Positions 1 to 5,342 of a stretch of DNA of 5,342 nucleotides are shown here, piece by piece; position 1 is the first letter of the stretch; each line of letters starts with the position of its first letter. This stretch comes from Actinomycetes bacterium (GTDB taxonomy: Bacteria > Actinomycetota > Actinomycetes > Actinomycetales > Cellulomonadaceae), in contig JAFABT010000129.1 in NCBI GenBank assembly GCA_023425905.1, forward strand, positions 1 to 5,342, given 5' to 3'. The notes beneath the pieces are model-generated. The model did not search any database, was not told the DNA's origin, and saw only the letters and a program-made list of their open reading frames with translations. The position numbers were made by a program, and so were the translations under genes.

Positions 1-1418
1 ATGCAGGGGACGTCGACGTCGCCCTGGTTGCCCTCGCCACCCGGCGTGGAGACGTGGCCCGCGGCGCGGGCGTACTTCTCACCGACGATGTCGGCCTCGA
101 TCTCGATGCCCGAGCGTGCGAGGTAGAAGTAGTTGAGCGCGTCGCGCCGCAGCTGCTGGTAGAGGTCCGCGTCGATGTCGAAGGGGTCCGAACGGTCCTC
201 GCCGACGACGACGGTGAAGTCGGCACCCTTCGTCGTCACCTGCGAGAAGTCGAGGGTGTGGACGTCGAGGTCGGTCGAGGCGTCCCGGCCCCGCGGGGTC
301 GTCGTCCCGGAGGCGACGACGGCGTCGGCGGCGTCACGCAGCTCCCAGGCGAGCGGCGCGGAGGCGTCGGCGACGACCGTCGCCTGCTTCGGCCCGCCGG
401 GCAGGTACCCGTGCTGGTTGACCCGGACGGGCGACCGCGTGTCCGGCGAGTACGGCGGCGGAGGGGACGCGAGCTTGACGAGCGAGACCGAGGTGAGGCA
501 GAACGTCACCTCGCCCTTGCCGCCGAACTGGAAGGCCACCTGACCGACCGGCGCGTCGCCGGCCTCGGCGGGGAAGTCGAACACCGCCGCGAACGGCAGC
601 GCGTACTCCGCGAGCTCGGTGCCGATCGCGGGACTCTGGTCGAGGACGGTGCGGTACGTGCCCCCCGCCTCACCGACGAGCGCACGCACGTTCACCTCGC
701 GCGAGGCGCGCGCCGTGAACCGCAGCTCGTAGTTCGAGTCCTTGACGATCGGGACGCCGTCGAAGCTCGTGAGCGCGTCCCACGGGTTGGCCGTGCCCGC
801 GGGCGCGGCGAGGCAGAACTCGCCGTCCTCGACCGACGCGGTGACGTTCTCGGAGACCCCCCAGGCACCCTGCCCCTCGGAGAAGTCCGTCGTGGGGAGC
901 AGCTCGACGTCGCCGCTGAGCGAGACGTCGTCGAGGCAGAACGTGAGCTCGCCCTTGCCGCCGATCTGGAACCCGATTTGCCCGGCCGGCGCGTCGAACG
1001 TCGGGGTGAAGGTGTAGCTGAACTCGGTGGGCTCTGCGGTGAGGGCGGGGAACTCCTGCTGGACGTCCGGCCACACACCACCCATCTGGAGCGGGACCGT
1101 CGTCGGGATCGACGAGCTCGCGGTGAAGCTGATGGTGTACGTCTCGCCCGACTCGAAGGCGACCGCGTCGTGCTGCACGGCGGCGTCCCACGCGTCCGAC
1201 GCCGCATCGGCGTGCTCGGGGTCCACGGTTGCGCAGAACTGACCGTCCACGACGCCCTCGGACTGATGGCCGTAGGCGTACCAGCCCTCCGCGTCGGAGT
1301 CGAAGGTGTGCGGTTGTGCGAGGGGCGCGGCCACGACGGCCGAGCTGATGAGCAGCGCCGCGGACGCAGCCGCCGCGACGAGAGGTCCGCGTAGGCGCGG
1401 ACGGGATCGAGAAACCAC
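1..1418 (-). CDS. Secreted CenC-like GH9 glycoside hydrolase, C-terminally cut by window edge
   Basis: A probable extracellular endoglucanase-type enzyme acting on cellulose or other beta-1,4-glucans. The 472 visible residues have no internal stop. Residues 1-34 form a Sec-type signal peptide: basic VSRSRPRLR, an Ala/Leu-rich core, likely cleavage in PLA|QPH. CBM4-type module 1 (about 39-172) and module 2 (about 174-318) each have a Cys pair (62/161 and 202/307) placed like the disulfide of Cellulomonas fimi CenC N1. The modules share GGKGE(L/V)TFCL. A Pro-rich linker (SPPPPYSP) leads to a CelD_N Ig-like domain (about 328-415, VRVNQHGYLP). The GH9 domain then begins with LRRDALNYFYLARSGIEI and the GH9-typical AGHV...GDVDVPC. 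Order and spacing match CenC, so the full protein is probably about 1000 residues. The catalytic Asp and Glu residues lie outside the window, so activity and endo- or processive mode cannot be judged. Module families are recognised by eye. Confidence 0.9.
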   Translation of the reverse strand, partial: MVSRSRPRLRGPLVAAAASAALLISSAVVAAPLAQPHTFDSDAEGWYAYGHQSEGVVDGQFCATVDPEHADAASDAWDAAVQHDAVAFESGETYTISFTASSSIPTTVPLQMGGVWPDVQQEFPALTAEPTEFSYTFTPTFDAPAGQIGFQIGGKGELTFCLDDVSLSGDVELLPTTDFSEGQGAWGVSENVTASVEDGEFCLAAPAGTANPWDALTSFDGVPIVKDSNYELRFTARASREVNVRALVGEAGGTYRTVLDQSPAIGTELAEYALPFAAVFDFPAEAGDAPVGQVAFQFGGKGEVTFCLTSVSLVKLASPPPPYSPDTRSPVRVNQHGYLPGGPKQATVVADASAPLAWELRDAADAVVASGTTTPRGRDASTDLDVHTLDFSQVTTKGADFTVVVGEDRSDPFDIDADLYQQLRRDALNYFYLARSGIEIEADIVGEKYARAAGHVSTPGGEGNQGDVDVPC

Positions 1419-1423
1419 GATGT

Positions 1424-1429
1424 CTCCCT
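1424..1429 (-). promoter_or_regulatory. Shine-Dalgarno that fixes the GTG start of the GH9 gene
   Basis: The minus strand reads AGGGAG, followed by ACATC and GTG (1418-1416). The 5-nt spacing, and the fact that translation from this GTG begins directly with a basic n-region and a hydrophobic signal segment, decide this start. No in-frame ATG or GTG is seen between here and the candidate promoter. Confidence 0.75.
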
Positions 1430-1432
1430 GTC

Positions 1433-1446
1433 TGGTATCGCTCCCA
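1433..1446. promoter_or_regulatory. CelR/CebR-like cellulose-utilisation operator
   Basis: The minus strand reads TGGGAGCGATACCA. This matches the 14-bp CelR/CebR operator TGGGAGCGCTCCCA, known from Thermobifida fusca cellulase genes and Streptomyces cellobiose genes, at 12 of 14 positions. One half site (TGGGAGCG) is exact. The site lies 14 nt before the GTG start and downstream of the candidate -10. A bound LacI-family repressor there could block transcription until cello-oligosaccharides release it. Its placement directly before a cellulase-type gene makes a chance match unlikely; the function is inferred. Confidence 0.72.
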
Positions 1447-1471
1447 CACCGTCGTGGGTTGCCAGGAACAG

Positions 1472-1500
1472 ACCATAGGGGATGGGCGGGTGGAAAGGAA
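1472..1500 (-). promoter_or_regulatory. Candidate promoter of the GH9 gene
   Basis: On the minus strand TATGGT (1477-1472) fits the actinobacterial -10 pattern TAnnnT. TTCCTT (1500-1495) lies 17 nt upstream as a weak -35. Transcription would start near 1465, giving a leader of about 47 nt that contains the CelR/CebR-like site and the Shine-Dalgarno. This is a motif-only prediction; the -35 is poor. Confidence 0.4.
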
Positions 1501-1510
1501 TGCTCCGACA

Positions 1511-1520
1511 GAATCGATTC
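1511..1520. promoter_or_regulatory. 10-bp perfect palindrome GAATCGATTC
   Basis: This perfect palindrome with a central CG lies in a locally AT-richer stretch about 11 nt upstream of the weak -35. Even-length palindromes of the AAnCGnTT type are common for LacI-family repressors, so an upstream operator is possible. A 10-bp palindrome can also occur by chance. Confidence 0.25.
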
Positions 1521-1555
1521 GATAACGCCCTCGCGTCGGCCCGGCCGCGCTCGAG

Positions 1556-2497
1556 TCAGCGCGTCGCGAAGACGACGCTCGGCTGCGCGTAGCGGCCGCG
1601 CGTCACGAGCAGCGCCGCGAGGGAACCGTCTGGCGCGACCGCCGCGACGGGCCGCGCGGCGCTCCCCGTGGGGCTCCCCTCGACCAACGTCACCCGCCGA
1701 CCGTGGCTGAGCTCGACAACTTGGTCGGCGTCGACCTCGACGACCGGGAGCGCGGCACGGGCCGCGTCCGCGAACGCCATGACCTCGAGCGGCACGTCGG
1801 CGCGAGTCTCGGAAAGCTCGTCGAGCGTGCGGGCCGCCTCGACGTGGTACCCGCCGACCCTCGTCCGTCGCAGCGCCGTGAGGTGACCCCCCACGCCGAG
1901 CCGCGCACCGAGGTCGCGGGCGAGCGCACGGATGTACGTCCCCGACGAGCACACGACACGCACGTCGAGGTCGAGGCACCCCGCAGCGTCCTCGGCAGGC
2001 CTCATGCCGCGGACCTCGAAGGTCGACACGGTGACGGGACGCGGGGCGAGGACGACGTCCTCCCCCGCCCGCACCCGGGCATACGCGCGCTCGCCGTTGA
2101 CCTTGATCGCGCTCACCGAGCTCGGAACCTGCTCGATCGTCCCCGTGAGGGCTGCGACGTGCTCCGCCACCCGAGCACTGGTCACCGCCGAGGCGTCCGC
2201 CGTCGAGAGCGTCTCGCCCTCGGCGTCGTCCGTCGTCGTCGACGCGCCGAGCCGGATCGTCGCGACGTACTCCTTGTCCGCCCCGACGATGAACGTGAGC
2301 AGCTTGGTGGCCCGGCCGATGCCGAGGACGAGCACGCCCGTCGCCATCGGGTCGAGCGTGCCGGCGTGCCCGACCTTGCGGGTGCCGGCGAGCCAGCGCA
2401 CCTTCGCGACGACGTCGTGGCTCGTCCAGCCCGCCGGCTTGTCGACGACGAGGACGCCGTCCGGGGCGGTCGGGCGCCGCTCGCGTGCCTCGGCCAC
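1556..2497 (-). CDS. truB: tRNA pseudouridine(55) synthase TruB
   Basis: TruB converts uridine 55 in the T-arm of tRNAs to pseudouridine in the cytoplasm. The 313-residue product has the usual family length. VLVVDKPAGWTSHDVV opens the catalytic domain (15-30). The catalytic loop GHAGTLDPMATGVL carries the nucleophile Asp49 (E. coli Asp48). KEYVATIRLG has Tyr77 (E. coli Tyr76), and CSSGTYIRALARDLG has the active-site Arg190 in GTYIR (E. coli Arg181). A C-terminal RNA-binding region ends in LLVTRGRYAQPSVVF, the actinobacterial form. The start is GTG at 2497, 5 nt after the rbfA TGA, with GAGGT at 2511-2507 inside the end of rbfA as Shine-Dalgarno (9-nt spacing). Translation coupling with rbfA is likely (inference). 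The stop is TGA at 1558-1556. In many actinobacteria ribF or nearby housekeeping genes follow; here a secreted hydrolase does. Confidence 0.97.
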   Translation of the reverse strand: MAEARERRPTAPDGVLVVDKPAGWTSHDVVAKVRWLAGTRKVGHAGTLDPMATGVLVLGIGRATKLLTFIVGADKEYVATIRLGASTTTDDAEGETLSTADASAVTSARVAEHVAALTGTIEQVPSSVSAIKVNGERAYARVRAGEDVVLAPRPVTVSTFEVRGMRPAEDAAGCLDLDVRVVCSSGTYIRALARDLGARLGVGGHLTALRRTRVGGYHVEAARTLDELSETRADVPLEVMAFADAARAALPVVEVDADQVVELSHGRRVTLVEGSPTGSAARPVAAVAPDGSLAALLVTRGRYAQPSVVFATR

Positions 2498-2502
2498 TCC
2501 GC

Positions 2503-2955
2503 TCAGACCTCGTCGTCCTCGACGTCGCCGTCGTCGTCCGCCGGGCGCCGGTACGGATCGGCCTCGCCCGCGAACGTCGCATTCGCCGCGAGCGCGGCGA
2601 CCTCCGCGTCACGCTGCGCGGCCTCGTGCAGCGCGACCTCGAGGTGAGCAGCCGTGTCCGGGACCGCGTCGAGGATGAACTCGAGCGAGGGCGTGAGCCG
2701 GATCTGCACCTGCTTGCCGACCTCGGACCGGATGAGACCCTTGGCGCTCTCGAGCGCGGCGGCGCTCGACGCACGCGCCTCGTCGTCGCCGAGGACGGTG
2801 TAGAAGATGCTCGCCTGCTGCAGGTCACCGGTGACGCGGACGTCGGTCACCGTGACGAAGCCGAGGCGCGGGTCCTTCACGCGGGTGTCGAGCATCTCCG
2901 CGACGATGACCTGGATGCGCTCGGCCAGCTTGCGGGCCCTGGGGTTGTCGACCAT
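2503..2955 (-). CDS. rbfA: 30S ribosome-binding factor RbfA
   Basis: RbfA binds the immature 30S subunit and assists late 16S rRNA 5'-end maturation and subunit assembly; it is needed for growth in the cold in E. coli (family knowledge). The 150-residue product has the usual length for an actinobacterial RbfA. It opens with the typical helix (ARKLAERIQVIVAEML, about 7-22), followed by VKDPRLGFVTVTDVRVTGDLQQA (26-48, family signature). The KH-like fold includes the AxG kink as AKG at 71-73 and the RLTPSLEFILD strand at 86-96. The C-terminal tail is strongly acidic (ADDDGDVEDDEV) and probably disordered. The ATG start is supported by a strong Shine-Dalgarno 6 nt upstream. It follows infB by 78 nt and precedes truB by 5 nt, the conserved cluster order. 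Confidence 0.97.
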   Translation of the reverse strand: MVDNPRARKLAERIQVIVAEMLDTRVKDPRLGFVTVTDVRVTGDLQQASIFYTVLGDDEARASSAAALESAKGLIRSEVGKQVQIRLTPSLEFILDAVPDTAAHLEVALHEAAQRDAEVAALAANATFAGEADPYRRPADDDGDVEDDEV

Positions 2956-2960
2956 GGGAT

Positions 2961-2968
2961 TCCTCCTC
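2961..2968 (-). promoter_or_regulatory. Strong Shine-Dalgarno of rbfA
   Basis: The minus strand reads GAGGAGGA here, with AGGAGG placed 6 nt before the ATG at 2955. This near-perfect anti-16S match fixes the rbfA start. It sits immediately after the 40-bp palindrome, so folding of that stem could affect its accessibility. Confidence 0.9.
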
Positions 2969-2974
2969 GTGACG

Positions 2975-3014
2975 CGACCGCCCGGGCGGGGCAGCTGCCC
3001 CGCCCGGGCGGTCG
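2975..3014. repeat. Perfect 40-bp inverted repeat between infB and rbfA
   Basis: Checked base by base, positions 2975-2994 are the exact reverse complement of 2995-3014, and pairing fails at the next base outward (2974 and 3015 are both G). As RNA this gives about 18 GC-rich base pairs closed by a small AGCT loop. It starts 19 nt after the infB stop codon and ends 6 nt before the rbfA Shine-Dalgarno. No U-run follows on the minus strand, so a classical intrinsic terminator is not supported. A U-less actinobacterial terminator or attenuator, an RNA-processing or stabilising stem, or control of rbfA ribosome access are all possible. Each arm contains GCCCGGGC. Confidence 0.9.
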
Positions 3015-3033
3015 GACTGATGTATGACGCGGA

Positions 3034-5342
3034 TCAGGACCGCGGCTTCTCGCGCATCTCGAAGGTCTCGATCAGGTCGCCGACCTCGACGTCGTTGAAC
3101 GAGCCCAGGCCGATGCCGCACTCGAAGCCCTCGCGGACCTCGGTCGCATCGTCCTTGAACCGCTTGAGCGAGTCGACCGTGAGGTTGTCCCCGATGACCT
3201 TGCCGTTGCGCGTGACGCGGGCCTTGGAGTTTCGGGTGATCGAACCGGAACGGACGATCGAGCCGGCGATGTTGCCGAACTTCGAGGAACGGAAGACCTC
3301 GCGGACCTCTGCGGAGCCCAGCTGGGCCTCCTCGTACTCCGGCTTGAGCATGCCCTTGAGAGCAGCCTCGACATCGTCGATCGCCTGGTAGATGACCGAG
3401 TACGAGCGGACGTCGACGCCCTCACGCTCGGCGAGGTCCTCGACGCGCTCCGCGAACTTCACGTTGAAGCCGATGATGATCGCGTTGTCGACCGTGGCGA
3501 GGTTGACGTCGTTCTGCGTGATCGCACCGACACCGCGGTGGATGACCCGCAGCTCGACCTCGTCGCCCACGTCGATCTTGAGCAGCGAGTCCTCGAGCGC
3601 CTCGACGGCACCGGACACGTCGCCCTTGAGGACGAGGTTGAGAGTCTCGACCTTGCCGAGCTGCAGCGCCTGCGTGAAGTCCTCGAGGCTGATGCGCTTG
3701 CGGCGCTTGGCCAGGAGGGCGGCACGCTCGGCCGCCTCGCGCTTCTCGGCGATCTGACGGGCGGTCCGCTCGTCAGGAGCGACGAGGAACGAGTCACCGG
3801 CACGCGGGACGGATGCGAGACCGAGGACGAGCACCGGTCGCGAGGGGCCAGCCACCTGGACGGTGTTGCCGTGCTCGTCGAACATCGCACGCACGCGGCC
3901 GTGCGCCGTCCCGGCGACGATCGCGTCGCCGACGTTGAGCGTCCCGGACTGGACGAGCACCGTGGCGACGGCACCGCGACCCTTGTCGAGGTTCGCCTCG
4001 ATCGCCACGCCGCGCGCGCCCTTGTCCGGGTTGGCCCGGAGGTCGAGCGCTGCGTCCGCGGTGAGCAGGACAGCCTCGAGCAGCTCGTCGATGCCCATGC
4101 GCTGCTTGGCGGAGACGTCGACGAACATCGTGTCGCCGCCGTACTCCTCGGCGACGAGGTTGTACTCGGTGAGCTGCTGCCGGATCTTCGACGGGTTCGC
4201 CGTCTCCTTGTCGACCTTGTTCACCGCGACGACGATCGGCACACCCGCGGCCTGGGCGTGGTTGAGCGCCTCGATGGTCTGCGGCATGACGCCGTCGTCG
4301 GCTGCGACCACGAGGATCGCGATGTCGGTGACCTCGGCTCCACGGGCACGCATGGCCGTGAACGCCTCGTGACCCGGGGTGTCGATGAACGTGAGCGCGC
4401 GCTCGACGCCCTCGTGCTCGTGCCGGATCTGGTACGCACCGATGTGCTGGGTGATCCCGCCAGCCTCGCCCGCGACGACGTCCGAGTGCCGGATCGCGTC
4501 GAGGAGCTTCGTCTTTCCGTGGTCGACGTGGCCCATGACGGTGACGACCGGCGGACGGGCCGCGAGGTCCTCGTCGGTCTCGTCGGCGAGCTCGCCCTCG
4601 AGGTCGATGTCGAAGGCCCCGAGAAGCTCGCGGTCCTCCTCCTCGGCCGAGACCATCTCGATGACGTAGCCGAGCTCGACACCGAGCGTGCCGAAGGTGT
4701 CCTCGTCGAGGGACTGCGTCGCGGTCGCCATCTCACCGAGGTGGAAGAGAACCGTGACGAGCGAGGCGGGGTTCGCGTCGATCTTGTCGGCGAAGTCGTT
4801 GAGCGAGGACCCGTGGCGCAGGCGGACGACCGTCTTGCCGTTGCCGCGCGGGACCTGGACGCCGCCGAGCGACGGCGCCTGCATCTGCTCGAACTCCTGG
4901 CGCTTGGCGCGCTTCGACTTCCGTCCGCGAACCGGGCGACCGCCAGCGCGCCCGAAGGCACCCTGGGTCGCGCCGCGACCAGCCCCACCGGGACGACCGC
5001 CACCGCCGGGGCGACCGGCGAAGCCACCGCCACCACCGGGAGCCCCACCGGGGCGACCGGCGAAGCCGCCGCCACCACCGGGTGCGCCACCGGGGCGGCC
5101 ACGACCCGCACCAGCACCGGCAGGACGCTCACCGGGACGCGCGACCGAGGCGCGGCCGGGCATCATGCCGGGGTTGGGACGCGGTCCACCGGGACGAGGC
5201 GCAGCGGGACGCGGGCCACCGGGACGCTCGGAGCCCTCAGCACGGGTGCCGCCGGGACGCGGCATGCCCTGGCTGGGCGCGAAGGGGTTGTTGCCGGGGC
5301 GCGGGCCACCCGGACGGGGGCCGCCCGCACCGGCGTCTGCGC
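3034..5342 (-). CDS. infB: Translation initiation factor IF2, 5'-truncated by window edge
   Basis: IF2 is the cytoplasmic GTPase that brings fMet-tRNA to the 30S subunit and promotes subunit joining. The visible part is 768 residues, numbered here from the first whole codon; the true start lies beyond the window, and the ATG at 5265 is internal because the frame stays open upstream. Residues 1 to about 150 are a Gly/Pro/Arg-rich low-complexity region ending in a basic patch (RGRKSKRAKRQ). An IF2_N domain follows at about 165-217. The GTPase domain has GHVDHGKT at 270 (G1), GGITQHIGA (G2), DTPGH at 320 (G3), NKVD at 374 (G4) and SAK at 410 (G5), all intact. Domain II starts near 442, domain III near 566, and the C-terminal tRNA-binding domain runs from about 672 with the conserved FECGIGL at 739-745. 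It ends in TGA at 3036-3034. The long disordered N-terminus is typical of actinobacterial IF2. Downstream neighbours rbfA and truB fit the nusA-infB cluster. Confidence 0.98.
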   Translation of the reverse strand, partial: ADAGAGGPRPGGPRPGNNPFAPSQGMPRPGGTRAEGSERPGGPRPAAPRPGGPRPNPGMMPGRASVARPGERPAGAGAGRGRPGGAPGGGGGFAGRPGGAPGGGGGFAGRPGGGGRPGGAGRGATQGAFGRAGGRPVRGRKSKRAKRQEFEQMQAPSLGGVQVPRGNGKTVVRLRHGSSLNDFADKIDANPASLVTVLFHLGEMATATQSLDEDTFGTLGVELGYVIEMVSAEEEDRELLGAFDIDLEGELADETDEDLAARPPVVTVMGHVDHGKTKLLDAIRHSDVVAGEAGGITQHIGAYQIRHEHEGVERALTFIDTPGHEAFTAMRARGAEVTDIAILVVAADDGVMPQTIEALNHAQAAGVPIVVAVNKVDKETANPSKIRQQLTEYNLVAEEYGGDTMFVDVSAKQRMGIDELLEAVLLTADAALDLRANPDKGARGVAIEANLDKGRGAVATVLVQSGTLNVGDAIVAGTAHGRVRAMFDEHGNTVQVAGPSRPVLVLGLASVPRAGDSFLVAPDERTARQIAEKREAAERAALLAKRRKRISLEDFTQALQLGKVETLNLVLKGDVSGAVEALEDSLLKIDVGDEVELRVIHRGVGAITQNDVNLATVDNAIIIGFNVKFAERVEDLAEREGVDVRSYSVIYQAIDDVEAALKGMLKPEYEEAQLGSAEVREVFRSSKFGNIAGSIVRSGSITRNSKARVTRNGKVIGDNLTVDSLKRFKDDATEVREGFECGIGLGSFNDVEVGDLIETFEMREKPRS
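5017..5100 (-). repeat. Two tandem 42-nt repeats encoding GRPGGAPGGGGGFA in infB
   Basis: Two adjacent 42-nt units (5100-5059 and 5058-5017) each encode the 14-residue peptide GRPGGAPGGGGGFA. A partial third unit (GRPGG) follows below 5017. The units differ by a few silent substitutions. They lie in the disordered N-terminal region of IF2, where repeat number tends to vary between strains (inference from family behaviour). Being a multiple of three, copy change would keep the frame. Confidence 0.9.

Noticed and set aside
54..1394. 446-residue plus-strand open frame
   Set aside because: It lies exactly opposite the GH9 gene with codon positions 1 and 3 opposed. Its product is an Arg/Glu/Val-rich low-complexity string without recognisable domains, while the minus strand encodes clear CBM4 and GH9 sequence.
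670..1476. 268- and 251-residue minus-strand open frames over the start of the GH9 gene
   Set aside because: They are out of frame with the CBM4 modules and give Arg/Ser-rich, domain-free products. The 268-residue one starts at an ATG inside the candidate -10 region.
1532..1549. Possible terminator after truB around CGGCCCGGCCG
   Set aside because: The 11-bp palindrome leaves only a short stem once a loop is allowed, outer pairs fail, and no U-run follows. It is not convincing as a terminator.
1703..2647. 314-residue plus-strand open frame opposite truB and the end of rbfA
   Set aside because: It is a GC-driven shadow. The opposite strand carries intact TruB active-site motifs, and this product has biased Arg/Asp/Val composition with no family resemblance.
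4221..5132. 303-residue minus-strand frame within infB
   Set aside because: It is a frame shadow of IF2, Ser/Arg/Pro-rich, and incompatible with the conserved GTPase motifs read in the adjacent frame.
5263..5265. ATG as the start of infB
   Set aside because: The frame continues upstream to the window edge encoding GGPRPGNNPFAPSQG, typical of the actinobacterial IF2 N-terminus, so this Met is internal.

Overview
The window is high-GC DNA with strong G/C preference at third codon positions. It looks like an actinobacterium, most plausibly Cellulomonas or a close cellulolytic relative. Two things support this: the Gly/Pro/Arg-rich N-terminus of its IF2, and a secreted protein with the module order of Cellulomonas CenC. 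All real genes lie on the minus strand, so transcription runs from high to low coordinates. The genus is an inference from sequence style; no search was run.

Layout in transcription order: (1) 5342-3034, infB (translation initiation factor IF2), cut at its 5' end by the window edge. (2) 3033-2956, a 78-nt spacer dominated by a perfect 40-bp palindrome that ends 6 nt before a strong Shine-Dalgarno. (3) 2955-2503, rbfA (30S maturation factor). (4) 2497-1556, truB (tRNA U55 pseudouridine synthase), 5 nt after rbfA. (5) 1555-1419, a 137-nt spacer with a candidate promoter, a 14-bp site matching the CelR/CebR cellulose-utilisation operator at 12 of 14 positions, and a second small palindrome. (6) 1418-1, the 5' part of a secreted, modular family 9 glycoside hydrolase (signal peptide, two CBM4-type modules, Ig-like domain, start of the GH9 catalytic domain), cut by the window edge.

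The first three genes are the conserved 3' part of the nusA-infB cluster and act together in translation initiation, ribosome assembly and tRNA modification. The fourth is functionally unrelated: an extracellular cellulase-type enzyme that appears to have its own promoter and sugar-responsive operator. This gene was not among the supplied reading frames because it starts with GTG and runs off the window; it was found by translating the minus strand and recognising the modules. The long plus-strand reading frames opposite it and opposite truB are GC-driven shadows.

No mobile element, RNA gene, CRISPR array or undescribed multi-gene system is visible. The points most worth a second look are the operator upstream of the GH9 gene, the infB-rbfA palindrome, and the placement of a cellulase directly behind truB.
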